From NCBI GenBank assembly GCA_944392955.1, contig CALXYK010000010.1, positions 62,001 to 126,000 of the forward strand: a stretch of 64,000 nucleotides of DNA, given 5' to 3'. A program made the position numbers and the translations under genes. The notes beneath the pieces are model-generated. The model saw only the letters and a program-made list of their open reading frames with translations, was not told the DNA's origin and did no database searches. This stretch comes from an uncultured Alphaproteobacteria bacterium (GTDB taxonomy: Bacteria; Pseudomonadota; Alphaproteobacteria; Rs-D84; CACZYB01). Positions 51,869 through 60,109 of the stretch are shown piece by piece. Numbering within the stretch: position 1 is the stretch's first letter; every line of letters starts with the position of its first letter.

Positions 51869-51950
51869 TTTTTTGTTATTATTCATCCTTTATTTAAGGA
51901 TACTTTTATAATAACACACATATATATATTATGCAAGCAATATTTGTATA

Positions 51951-52142
51951 TTATCTTGAATTTTCTGAGTTTAATATATTATCAATATTTTCTTTGGATT
52001 TTTTTTGTTTCTTTTTATGCGAACCTATTAATTTAGCAAATGGCCCCTTTGGTTCTTCGAAAAAATCTTCGGGATAAGAAGATGTGTCAAATAATGCTTC
52101 GTATTCATCTTTTGAAATACCAGTTTTTCTTATTCTTTTCAT
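51951..52142 (-). CDS. small charged hypothetical protein
   Basis: 63 residues, rich in Lys, Glu and Ser, probably disordered in its C-terminal half (GSHKKKQKKSKENIDN). A weak GGAAA lies 10 bases upstream of the ATG. No family recognised. Its plus-strand shadow frame has a phage-like hydrophobic composition and is rejected. Confidence 0.5.
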   Translation of the reverse strand: MKRIRKTGISKDEYEALFDTSSYPEDFFEEPKGPFAKLIGSHKKKQKKSKENIDNILNSENSR

Positions 52143-52218
52143 TTTATTTTATTTCCTTTATATTATTTATTGTTAAAAAACAACCTGAATATAACAGAAA
52201 AATTTAATTTGTCAATAT

Positions 52219-53211
52219 TTAATTATTAACTTTGTCAATTATATATGATAAAGGGACAGAGGTGATACCTTTTTCTTTTAATGTAGGAAGCCAATCCTGT
52301 AAAACCTTTATTGTATTATCACGAGGATGGCAAATGGCTATTGCATACCCTCTTTTTTTTGCAATATTTTCCAAAGAAATTAAACTTTTCTTTATATCTT
52401 CTATTTTATTACTATCATCTATAAAGATATCTCTGCTTGCATAAGGAAGTTTTATATGTTCAACTATCTCATCAGCCTTTGAACTTGCAATAGTTTTGGA
52501 ATCTAAGAACATTAAACCCTTTTTGCTTAATTCTTCTATGACACCTGATAATAGTGGTAAATCAGATGTAAATTTACTACCCATATGATTATTTATCCCT
52601 ATATAGCCAGAAACCCTATTTAACATAGTATTTAATAACTCTAAATTTTCAGATCTGGAATGCTTTGTGCTTAATACCTCGGGACCATAATCGTATATGT
52701 TATTTAATGCCTCCATAGGCACATGAAGCATTACCTCTTTGCCTTTGGTTTTTGCAAAGTTTATTTGTGATTGTAAATTAGGAGCATATGTCAAAAAAGA
52801 AAATGTATAAATATCAGGAATACCAAGCATTTTATTAGATCTAATCATATCAACACCCATATCATCAACGACTATTGCAATCATAGGATTTTTAGAGGTT
52901 GTTGAAAATGCTAATTTATTTAGATTATATGGAGTTGTTTCTTTCTTAGTGTCATCTGTGATTATTAAAGAATCCTCTTTTTTTATTTCATCTTTGATAA
53001 CAGCTTCGTTCGAAGTTGGTTTTTCTGGAATTATAACTTTTTGTGTTTTTTTTATTTTGTAATCAGGACTACTTTTTTTATTAGAGGAATTTGTTATTAA
53101 AAATCCTAGAATCATACCCGATAATAAAATTCCAAGTAGCAAAAGAAATACCACCTGTGGTGATACACCTAAAACTTTTAAGATAGAAAATATTGTAGAT
53201 TTTTTTTTCAA
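52219..53211 (-). CDS. divergent polysaccharide deacetylase (PF04748) family protein
   Basis: 330 residues. One membrane helix (about 17-38), a polar linker, then the domain from about residue 108: IAIVVDDMGVDMIRS, FSFLTYAPNLQ, EVMLHVPMEAL, GINNHMGSKFTSD, LMFLDSKT and AICHPRDNTI. The family is widespread in Proteobacteria, often beside envelope and cell-division genes; the substrate is not established. The start appears to be TTG at 53211, as no ATG occurs before residue 32 and the helix begins before that. It lies 27 bp after tRNA-Asp, so the tRNA promoter may feed it. Confidence 0.85.
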   Translation of the reverse strand: MKKKSTIFSILKVLGVSPQVVFLLLLGILLSGMILGFLITNSSNKKSSPDYKIKKTQKVIIPEKPTSNEAVIKDEIKKEDSLIITDDTKKETTPYNLNKLAFSTTSKNPMIAIVVDDMGVDMIRSNKMLGIPDIYTFSFLTYAPNLQSQINFAKTKGKEVMLHVPMEALNNIYDYGPEVLSTKHSRSENLELLNTMLNRVSGYIGINNHMGSKFTSDLPLLSGVIEELSKKGLMFLDSKTIASSKADEIVEHIKLPYASRDIFIDDSNKIEDIKKSLISLENIAKKRGYAIAICHPRDNTIKVLQDWLPTLKEKGITSVPLSYIIDKVNN

Positions 53212-53237
53212 CTTAAAGCACCATAACTTTTTTTAAA

Positions 53238-53315
53238 TGGCGGGAGTGAAGGGGCTCGAACCCTCGACCTCTTGCGTGACAGGCAAGCGCTCTAAACCAG
53301 CTGAGCTACACCCCC
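53238..53315 (-). tRNA. tRNA-Asp (GTC)
   Basis: The minus strand gives acceptor GGGGGTG/CACTCCC (one G-U pair), D-arm GCTC/GAGC, anticodon stem CTTGC/GCAAG with loop CTGTCAC (GTC), T-arm CGAGG-GTTCGAG-CCCCT-like and an encoded CCA with discriminator G. 78 bases. No hairpin terminator follows before the deacetylase gene. Confidence 0.94.
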
Positions 53316-53356
53316 TTTATTTAATTACGGGCACTCTTTATTAAAAAGATGTAGGT

Positions 53357-53385
53357 ATTAAACATTATATTTTATAAAAAATCAA
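53357..53385 (-). promoter_or_regulatory. possible promoter of tRNA-Asp
   Basis: On the minus strand TTGATT and TTTAAT with a 17-bp spacer, about 41 bp before the mature tRNA 5' end. Confidence 0.45.
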
Positions 53386-53403
53386 GTGTTTTTTATTATT
53401 TTT

Positions 53404-54129
53404 TTAATAAATACATCTAAAACCATATTCTTTTAAAGAGGTTCCCTTTGCCATAATCTTATAACCATCTGCGGCAGTCTCCCTTTCCAACTCAACAGAA
53501 GGTCTTTCGTAAAGGATTATAGACTGTTTTGCATTCTTTCCACATGTTCGTTTCATAACTTGATTTGCTACCACATTTAACATATCGGATATTGAACCAT
53601 CAGGATCAGAAGTCATATTCTGAGACTGAACAAATTTTAACCTCATTTCCTTTACATCTCTATTATTTCGTAGTATTTCTATTCTTACATTATTACCCCT
53701 GTAATTTTCCCAAAAAACACTAACTATCCCATTTTTCCATTTATTAATGGAATTGGCTAACTCGCTGTTATCAATAACTCGTTCCGACTGCAAAGTATCA
53801 TAATCAATATTTCCATAGTTCCTGTTCATAGTATTAGTAATATATACAGGTTGAGAAACTGGCATAGTTGAATAAGCCCCTGTTTGTGTTATATAATTAT
53901 TTGAATTTACAGGTGTTGTATATTGTGTTTGCTGTACTGAAACTGACGGACTATAAACACTTTTATTTGCCTGATTGTTTGGAATTGTAGGAGTTGCAGA
54001 AGTTTTAGAAGATTTCATATTACTTTCTTCATCTTCGTTTTCCCATAAATCCCACATAGCCCAACTTTTATTAGGAGCAATTGCCATCATTAACAACATA
54101 TAAACAAATGGTTTTATTATTTTTTTCAT
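53404..54129 (-). CDS. secreted hypothetical protein with low-complexity linker
   Basis: 241 residues. Signal peptide about 1-24 (ending KSWAM). Residues 30-115 are Ser/Thr/Asn/Gln/Tyr rich and probably disordered. The C-terminal part (about 120-241) has mixed alpha/beta character with two Cys (TCGKN and FRCIY) that could pair. No family recognised. AGGAGA lies seven bases before the ATG. Likely periplasmic or surface-associated. Confidence 0.65.
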   Translation of the reverse strand: MKKIIKPFVYMLLMMAIAPNKSWAMWDLWENEDEESNMKSSKTSATPTIPNNQANKSVYSPSVSVQQTQYTTPVNSNNYITQTGAYSTMPVSQPVYITNTMNRNYGNIDYDTLQSERVIDNSELANSINKWKNGIVSVFWENYRGNNVRIEILRNNRDVKEMRLKFVQSQNMTSDPDGSISDMLNVVANQVMKRTCGKNAKQSIILYERPSVELERETAADGYKIMAKGTSLKEYGFRCIY

Positions 54130-54241
54130 AATTTCTCTCCTGTATACTATATGATATTGGTATTATATCATATTTTTTACATTATTCCAAATAAAAAAAT
54201 ACAAAAAAACAACTATCTGTGATATTTTTAACAAAAAATAC

Positions 54242-54270
54242 TTGACAAATTATTTATTTTGTTATATATT
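54242..54270 (+). promoter_or_regulatory. promoter of the ankyrin gene
   Basis: A perfect TTGACA, 17-bp spacer and TATATT, 30 bp before the ATG at 54301. Confidence 0.8.
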
Positions 54271-54300
54271 TCTGTGTAGATAATTTTAGGAGCATTGAAT

Positions 54301-54837
54301 ATGAAAAAAAATATAACAAAATATCCGGTAATACCTAGCGAAAAGAAAGATTCTTTCTTTATGAGAATGCAGTCTTTTATTTTAGACAAAGGAAAGAGGA
54401 ATTTCCCTTTTACCGGTTCTGTTAATCCTTTTATCGTTAGTGATGAGGAATTTATTGATCTTTTATCGAATGGAGTAATTAAAAATTTAGATGACACAAA
54501 TGAAAGCGGATGGGGATATCTTCATTTTGCAGCAGTAAGAAATAATGTTAAAATTATAAAAGAATTATTAAAGAGGGGTGCTAATGTTGATTTGTTAAAT
54601 AGCGATAATCAAACTCCTTTGTATTTAGCAGTATTATTTGAAAGTCTTGATGCAGTAAAGGAATTACTCGCACATAATGCAAATACAAATTATACAGATA
54701 TAAATGGAAATCATATATTATTCATTGCAGAATTAAGAAAAAATCCAAAACTTAATAAAATTTTAGAAATTGAAGCTAAAAAAACCCTTTTTGATATATA
54801 TGAAAACAAATTACTTAAATATACAAAAACAAAATAG
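54301..54837 (+). CDS. ankyrin-repeat protein
   Basis: 178 residues from ATG at 54301; AGGAG is at proper distance, whereas the TTG two codons earlier is too close. Residues about 75-150 hold two to three ankyrin repeats: GWGYLHFAAVRNNVKIIKELLKRGANVD (split here by its loop), then TPLYLAVLFESLDAVKELLA. No export signal is seen, so it may act inside the cell or as an effector through an unknown route. Monocistronic with its own promoter and terminator. Partner unknown. Confidence 0.78.
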   Translation: MKKNITKYPVIPSEKKDSFFMRMQSFILDKGKRNFPFTGSVNPFIVSDEEFIDLLSNGVIKNLDDTNESGWGYLHFAAVRNNVKIIKELLKRGANVDLLNSDNQTPLYLAVLFESLDAVKELLAHNANTNYTDINGNHILFIAELRKNPKLNKILEIEAKKTLFDIYENKLLKYTKTK

Positions 54838-54871
54838 TTGTAATTTTAAGAAATTTCTTTTGTTTTAAATA

Positions 54872-54906
54872 AAAAAATACCAACAAAAATGTTGGTATTT
54901 TTGTTT
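54872..54906. terminator. bidirectional terminator
   Basis: AAATACCAACA-aaaa-TGTTGGTATTT with flanking A and T runs between the convergent ankyrin and tpiA genes. Confidence 0.9.
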
Positions 54907-54919
54907 TTTGGATTTATTT

Positions 54920-55675
54920 TTAGCTTTCCATCGCGATATTCCAGAAATCATCTGCATTTAAGGAAGCCCCTCCTACAAGAACTCCATCAACATCTTGTAA
55001 AGAGAAAATATCCTTTGCATTTGATGGTTTAACACTACCTCCGTATAGTATAGAAATATTCCTTGAACCTAGTTTTTTCTCTGAAACTTCTCTGATTTTT
55101 GTATGAATATCAATTATATCTTGCAAAGTAGCAACTTTACCTGTGCCAATCGCCCAAACTGGTTCGTATGCGATTATTATATTTTCTATAGAAGCACCTT
55201 CGGGAATGGAATTTGTGAATTGATCCTCTATTACGGCTAAAGCAGAACCATTTTCTTTTTGTTCTAGGGTTTCTCCTATACATATAATTGGAGTAAGACC
55301 TTGGGACAATGCACTAAAAGCTTTTTGGGAAACTATTTCATTTGTTTCACCATAGTAAGAACGTCTTTCGGAATGACCTAAAATCACGAATTGTGCACCT
55401 ATATCTTTTATCATAGTAGGAGAAATTTCACCAGTATATGCCCCGTTTAGTTTATCACTGCAATTTTGAGCCCCTACCTTTATTGGAGAACCATCGACCA
55501 TAGACACAACTTCTGATAACAATGTTGCAGGTGGACATATTATCATTTCAAATTGTAATTTTTGATCTGGGCTTTCAAATTTAGAAAGTAAATCGTTTGT
55601 TAATTGCCATGCTTCGTTTTTTAATCCGTTCATTTTCCAATTTCCAGCGATTATTTTTTTATTTGTAAAAGACAT
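54920..55675 (-). CDS. tpiA: triosephosphate isomerase
   Basis: 251 residues. AGNWKMNG (catalytic Lys), LGHSERRSYYGE (catalytic His) and AYEPVWAIGTGKVAT (catalytic Glu), with YGGSVKPSNA and VDGVLVGGASL for phosphate binding. It interconverts dihydroxyacetone phosphate and glyceraldehyde 3-phosphate. Full length; AAAGGAG upstream. Confidence 0.97.
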   Translation of the reverse strand: MSFTNKKIIAGNWKMNGLKNEAWQLTNDLLSKFESPDQKLQFEMIICPPATLLSEVVSMVDGSPIKVGAQNCSDKLNGAYTGEISPTMIKDIGAQFVILGHSERRSYYGETNEIVSQKAFSALSQGLTPIICIGETLEQKENGSALAVIEDQFTNSIPEGASIENIIIAYEPVWAIGTGKVATLQDIIDIHTKIREVSEKKLGSRNISILYGGSVKPSNAKDIFSLQDVDGVLVGGASLNADDFWNIAMES

Positions 55676-55787
55676 TTTTTCTCCTTTTCTTTTGTTTAAT
55701 TTATTTTTTTTAATATTTTTCTTGTTTTACCATATTTATTTTGCTATTTCTATATAAAAGTTAATTTTTTTTAGAAAGGTGGAAAAA

Positions 55788-57290
55788 ATGTTAAAACAAA
55801 TGAAAAAATATTCTGATACTTTTGTAGTAAAAACTTTACTTTGGTTAATAGGATTTAGTTTTGTTTTCTTTGGTTTTTCAAAGGAGTTTATGGGAGATGA
55901 TAATATCGCGATTAAGGTTGCAGATAAAAGAGTGACTGTTCAAGAATTAAATGAAGAAGTAAGAAGGCAAATTGCCCAATTACAACAAAGTGTTGGAAAT
56001 GTAAATTTTGATTATAAGCAGGCGTTGAAAATGGGACTTTTGGACCAAATTGTTAATAACTTAGTTTACAGATTACTTATAGATGCAGAAACAAAAGATC
56101 AAGGTATTTATGTTTCCGATGAAAAAATTTATGAAATAGTAAAAAATACTAAGGAATTTCAAGATGATAAGGGGAATTTCTCTCCTGAACAATTTGCATA
56201 TATACTATCTGATAATGGTGTTTCCGAACATCAATTTATTTCCGAAGTATCAAATGATATTTCAAGACAGATACTTGTAAATTCTGTGATGAGTAATGTT
56301 GATAATTCAACTTTGGCTGAGATATTATATAAAAACAAAAATGAAAAAAGAATCTTTGATGTAGTATCTTTTAAAGTTAAAGATGAAAATATAAAAAAGA
56401 ATCCTTCGGAGCAAGAGTTAAACGACATTTATAATATAAACATAGATAAGTTTGCTCAACCTGAATATAGGAAAATTTCATATATAACCATTACTCCGGA
56501 AATGGCTATGAAATTTAAAGATTTAAAACAAAATGAAGATGACAGAATCTATAATACTATGATAGAAATGGGCGAAAATATTATAGATGAAATAAATGGT
56601 GGTGCAAATATTGATGAAATAGTAAAAGTTTTCGGTGTTTCCAGAACAAAACTTCCTGACCTTGATGTAGAAGGTAAAAAACGCGATGGATCAAAATTTA
56701 AAGATTCAGTATTTTCTCAAAAATATCGCGACATTGCTTTCTTTGCCCTTGATGAAAAAGGTGTAAGTGATGTTTTGGATAGTGATGAAAATATTATGTT
56801 AGTTGTTGTTGATACCGTGTATCCTTCTCAACCAAAATCATTTGCAAATGTAAAAAGTGAAGTGCAAAAAATTTGGAAAAAGAATGCTCAGATAGCACAG
56901 GCTTCGGAAAAATTAAATTCTATATCCTCAGCATTGACTAGTGGTGAAAGTTTTAATAGTGCCGTTAAAAAAGTTGATGCGAATGCTAATGTAATATTAA
57001 ATACTTCCTCTTCAAGATTTAATAACCTTTATACTTCTGACTTTTTAACAAAACTATTTACCTATGAGATAGGCAAACCTTTTGTTTCAAAAAGTGATGA
57101 TATTTACTATGTCGCTGTTGTAAGGGACATTGTAATTCCTGATATAAAAGATAAAAATGATTTTGAAAAATTTAAAACACAAGAACAAATAAATTTTGCA
57201 AATGTGATAGTAGATACCTATATAAATTACCTTTATAAAAAATATGGTGTTGAAAAAAATGAAAAGGCAATACTTAGAGTTTTAAATTAA
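55788..57290 (+). CDS. ppiD: PpiD/SurA-type membrane-anchored peptidyl-prolyl isomerase
   Basis: 500 residues from ATG at 55788, with AAAGGTGG upstream; a GTG three codons earlier overlaps that site. The N-terminal membrane helix (about 18-36) and the SurA_N-like chaperone domain (IAIKVADKRVTVQELNEEVRRQI, through about 180) are clear. The middle and C-terminal parts are parvulin-like and poorly conserved (YITITPEMAMKF, FFALDEKGVSDVL). It assists folding of exported proteins at the inner membrane. It is divergent from tpiA. Confidence 0.82.
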   Translation: MLKQMKKYSDTFVVKTLLWLIGFSFVFFGFSKEFMGDDNIAIKVADKRVTVQELNEEVRRQIAQLQQSVGNVNFDYKQALKMGLLDQIVNNLVYRLLIDAETKDQGIYVSDEKIYEIVKNTKEFQDDKGNFSPEQFAYILSDNGVSEHQFISEVSNDISRQILVNSVMSNVDNSTLAEILYKNKNEKRIFDVVSFKVKDENIKKNPSEQELNDIYNINIDKFAQPEYRKISYITITPEMAMKFKDLKQNEDDRIYNTMIEMGENIIDEINGGANIDEIVKVFGVSRTKLPDLDVEGKKRDGSKFKDSVFSQKYRDIAFFALDEKGVSDVLDSDENIMLVVVDTVYPSQPKSFANVKSEVQKIWKKNAQIAQASEKLNSISSALTSGESFNSAVKKVDANANVILNTSSSRFNNLYTSDFLTKLFTYEIGKPFVSKSDDIYYVAVVRDIVIPDIKDKNDFEKFKTQEQINFANVIVDTYINYLYKKYGVEKNEKAILRVLN

Positions 57291-57308
57291 CGAATTAAAA
57301 ATATGATT

Positions 57309-57340
57309 TTTAAAAGCCCTGTTGAAAGGGCTTTTTATTT
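57309..57340. terminator. terminator between ppiD and xthA
   Basis: AAAAGCCC and GGGCTTTT around an eight-base loop, followed by T-rich sequence that overlaps the xthA stop on the other strand. Confidence 0.8.
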
Positions 57341-58108
57341 TATTTCTATCCATAGTGGTGTATGATCAGAAGGTTTTTCTTTGCCACGCGGGGATATATC
57401 TATATTAGAATCTAAAACTAAATCCTGTCCCTTAGAATTTATTAAAAAGTAATCAAGCAAGATTCCAAAACCTTTTTGGAAACACCCTCCTCTGTATCCA
57501 AAGTATGTGTAAGCCTTATCATTATCAGGATGGAATTTTCTGTATGTATCAATAAAACCTAAATCAAACAATGTGTTCATAGCCTGTCTTGATTCCGGTT
57601 GTGTAATAGCATCATCTATAAATGCCTTTGGATTGTAAATTTCCCTGTCGGTAAGGGCAACATTATAATCCCCTCCTAAAATAACAACTTCGTCATTGTT
57701 TAATAATGTTTTTAAATGCTCTGTAAATTTTTTCATCCACTCTATCTTATAAATAAATTTATCAGATGGGACAGGATTGCCATTTGGTGCATAAACACTT
57801 GCAACCCTTAATCTTCCATCTATTAGAGCTTCTATATACCTTGCGGAATTATCTTCTGGAAATGTTGGTAATCCACAAACTACATCTTCAATAGAATATT
57901 TTGATAAAATTGCCACACCATTGTATGATTTTTGACCATATACTTTTACATTGTAGCCTAAATCTTCAAATTCCATATAGGGAAATGCATCAGTTTGACA
58001 TTTTAATTCCTGCATCAATATTACATCCGGAGAAAAATCATTTATCCAATCAATAATATTTTGAATATGAGCCCTTACGGAATTAACATTAAATGTCGCA
58101 ATGATCAT
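57335..58108 (-). CDS. xthA: exodeoxyribonuclease III
   Basis: 257 residues. IIATFNVNSVRAH, ILMQELKCQ (metal-binding Glu), YGQKSYNGVAILSK, GGDYNVALTD and PSDHTPLWIEI (catalytic Asp-His) are the ExoIII/AP endonuclease motifs. It cuts at abasic sites and degrades 3' ends in base excision repair. Ten bases after the upstream gene. Confidence 0.95.
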   Translation of the reverse strand: MIIATFNVNSVRAHIQNIIDWINDFSPDVILMQELKCQTDAFPYMEFEDLGYNVKVYGQKSYNGVAILSKYSIEDVVCGLPTFPEDNSARYIEALIDGRLRVASVYAPNGNPVPSDKFIYKIEWMKKFTEHLKTLLNNDEVVILGGDYNVALTDREIYNPKAFIDDAITQPESRQAMNTLFDLGFIDTYRKFHPDNDKAYTYFGYRGGCFQKGFGILLDYFLINSKGQDLVLDSNIDISPRGKEKPSDHTPLWIEIK

Positions 58109-58118
58109 AATATTCTCA

Positions 58119-58736
58119 CTATTCTATACAGCAATTAACCGCCTTTTTTACAACATCTTTTAACTTTGACATTGTTCCTGTTTTTTTATCAGTTTTTTGT
58201 TGGCTTTTTTTGCTTGGGATATTTATATTTTGATTTGCAATTTTTAAATTGTTTATATGTTTTTCAATTTCCTTTACATCAACACCTGTATCTTTTACCC
58301 ATTGAACATCTTTTAAATTTATTGCATTCATGTTCAATCCCCAGAAAAGACAATATAGTTCATATGCTTTATCAAACAAGTCGTAAGCTTCCTTTGTATT
58401 ACCCATAGATTGTTGTTTGGTTCCTACCTCCATTAAACGCATTGATGATGCAAGGAGATGTTTTGATATACACCAAACTTCACCTTCATATTCCTTTATC
58501 ATTTTTTGCATAAGATTTTTTCTCATTTCTCTGATTTCTTCTATTAAATCATAAAATGATGTTTTACCTGTTTTTGCACCAGAAAATACAAGATGTTCTT
58601 CTATGGAAATAAGGTTCATAACCGCAATTGATAAATCCTGGTCCGAAGACAAATCCTTTGGATTTACCTTTTTCATACTATCAACTTTTTCAACAAAATC
58701 CTTTAAATCTTTTTTCATATTTTCTTTTTTTACCAT
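58119..58736 (-). CDS. helical hypothetical protein
   Basis: 205 residues, all-helical in appearance. LSIAVMNLISIEEHLVFSGAKTGKTSFYDLIEEIREMRKNLM is too long to quote whole as a motif but forms a distinct helical core around residues 35-80, followed by a charged C-terminus (KKSQQKTDKKTG). No signal peptide. No family recognised with confidence. The ATG six codons in is an alternative start. It shares an operon with xthA. Confidence 0.6.
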   Translation of the reverse strand: MVKKENMKKDLKDFVEKVDSMKKVNPKDLSSDQDLSIAVMNLISIEEHLVFSGAKTGKTSFYDLIEEIREMRKNLMQKMIKEYEGEVWCISKHLLASSMRLMEVGTKQQSMGNTKEAYDLFDKAYELYCLFWGLNMNAINLKDVQWVKDTGVDVKEIEKHINNLKIANQNINIPSKKSQQKTDKKTGTMSKLKDVVKKAVNCCIE

Positions 58737-58752
58737 TTTCCCTCCTAATATT

Positions 58753-59151
58753 TTATTTTCGTTTATGTGCTACCTTATTTGACTTAATATCTTTTGTCTT
58801 TTGTTTTTTAACTGGTTTTGTTATCTTTTTTGTTGTTGTTTTTTTATTTGGTTTACTATTTTTATTCCAGCAAAAATCCACAACTTTTTTAATAATTTGA
58901 ACAAATCCTTTTAAGATAATGTAAATTAACCAAATTACTACCTTTACAAAAATATATACGGATAAAATAACAAATATACGAGATAGTATTGTGCTTGACA
59001 ATTTAGCAAATTTTTCAGAGAAAAAACTCAATCCAATGGGAATAATCACAGAAACGATATATGCACAACCGGCAATCCAAAGATCCCTTCTCCAACTTAT
59101 ACTGAAAAATACCTTTATATAATGGAATATATTTTTAAAAAATTGTTTCAT
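58753..59151 (-). CDS. small membrane protein with Lys-rich tail, paralogue 1
   Basis: 132 residues. The opening KNIFHYIKVFFSISWRRDLWIAG is shared with the next gene upstream. Two or three membrane helices (about 25-45 and 58-90) are followed by a 40-residue Lys/Thr/Pro tail (TTKKITKPVKKQKTKDIK) like a histone-H1 arm. Function unknown. GGAGG stands about ten bases before the ATG. Confidence 0.6.
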   Translation of the reverse strand: MKQFFKNIFHYIKVFFSISWRRDLWIAGCAYIVSVIIPIGLSFFSEKFAKLSSTILSRIFVILSVYIFVKVVIWLIYIILKGFVQIIKKVVDFCWNKNSKPNKKTTTKKITKPVKKQKTKDIKSNKVAHKRK

Positions 59152-59181
59152 ACTTTCCTCCTGTTATTTATTTTCTTTTAT

Positions 59182-59508
59182 TTATTTTTTTGTTGCTTTC
59201 TTTTGCCTAGCATTTTTTGCAATAGTTTTTTTAGCTGGTGTTTTACCCTTTATTGAAATATTATTTAGTTTGTTAAAAATCTTATAAATTAGGTAACACA
59301 ATCCCTTTACAACCATATACAATGAAAATATACTCAATACAAAAATAACCGCACTTCTTAAAAAAAGTAATAGCATAGGAGTTTTAAATATTGTTGTTAA
59401 TATTTCTGATGTAATTATTATACCTCCTGCGATTTCAAAATCCCTTCTCCAATTTATACTGAAAAAGGATTTTACATAATCTAATATATTGTTTAAAATT
59501 TGTTTCAT
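59182..59508 (-). CDS. small membrane protein with Lys-rich tail, paralogue 2
   Basis: 108 residues, with the same layout as its neighbour: LDYVKSFFSINWRRDFEIAGG, two membrane helices (about 27-47 and 50-72) and a basic tail (GKTPAKKTIAKNARQKK). AGGAGG precedes the ATG. The pair is 30 bp apart. The basic tails face the cytoplasm if the two-helix topology holds and could bind nucleic acid or acidic lipids (inference). Confidence 0.6.
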   Translation of the reverse strand: MKQILNNILDYVKSFFSINWRRDFEIAGGIIITSEILTTIFKTPMLLLFLRSAVIFVLSIFSLYMVVKGLCYLIYKIFNKLNNISIKGKTPAKKTIAKNARQKKATKK

Positions 59509-59529
59509 ATTTTCCTCCTTAATTATGAA

Positions 59530-60015
59530 TTATGGTAAATAATTAAATATTATAGATGTAATTAGTAAAAAAGCAACTGCTAAAACAACTTTTTCAAAAG
59601 GAAAATGTGCGTGGTTATTATTTTTAGCCTTCATATATTGGTAAAGCACTTGTGATAACCAGAAGGTAAAAGCTCCTGCAATCATACTGATTAAAAATGC
59701 ATCTATACCAAAATAAGTATTAAGTTTATATGGAACAAATTCATACATAACTGGAACCAAAAGTAATGTAATTAGTCCCCAAAAGATTTTATAAAACTTA
59801 AATGTCCATTTTTTATATTCTATGAATTTGATTGTAAAGTAATATGTCATTAAAATTAAGGCACCTATCCAAACACCAGTTGCGACATCAGAGATACCCA
59901 ATGTTCTAGAAATACCTAAAAAAGCACCCATTGCAACAGTGCAAACCGCACACGCAGGATTAGCCATTGCTGAAAATGGGAAAAACATACCTAATAAAAA
60001 AATAAATTTTGACAT
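59530..60015 (-). CDS. membrane protein with N-terminal CxxC motif
   Basis: 161 residues. A signal-like first segment ends SAMANPACAVCTVAMG, with CAVC just past the possible cleavage site. About four membrane helices follow (near 45-60, 72-92, 100-122 and 138-160). Proteins beginning with this PxCAVCTVA pattern are a conserved uncharacterised membrane group in archaea and bacteria as far as I can recall; no function is assigned. AAAGGAGA upstream. The Cys pair may bind metal or be redox-active. Confidence 0.65.
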   Translation of the reverse strand: MSKFIFLLGMFFPFSAMANPACAVCTVAMGAFLGISRTLGISDVATGVWIGALILMTYYFTIKFIEYKKWTFKFYKIFWGLITLLLVPVMYEFVPYKLNTYFGIDAFLISMIAGAFTFWLSQVLYQYMKAKNNNHAHFPFEKVVLAVAFLLITSIIFNYLP

Positions 60016-60109
60016 ATTCTCTTCTCCTTTAATTATTTATATATATTAAAATTTATATGTATTACTTTTTATATATTACAATAGCATTTTATAATTTGCA
60101 ACATTTTTT

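Noticed and set aside
51842-52036. Hydrophobic plus-strand frame opposite the 63-residue gene
   Set aside because: It begins inside a terminator hairpin and has low-complexity Phe/Ile/Tyr composition typical of AT-rich antisense frames.
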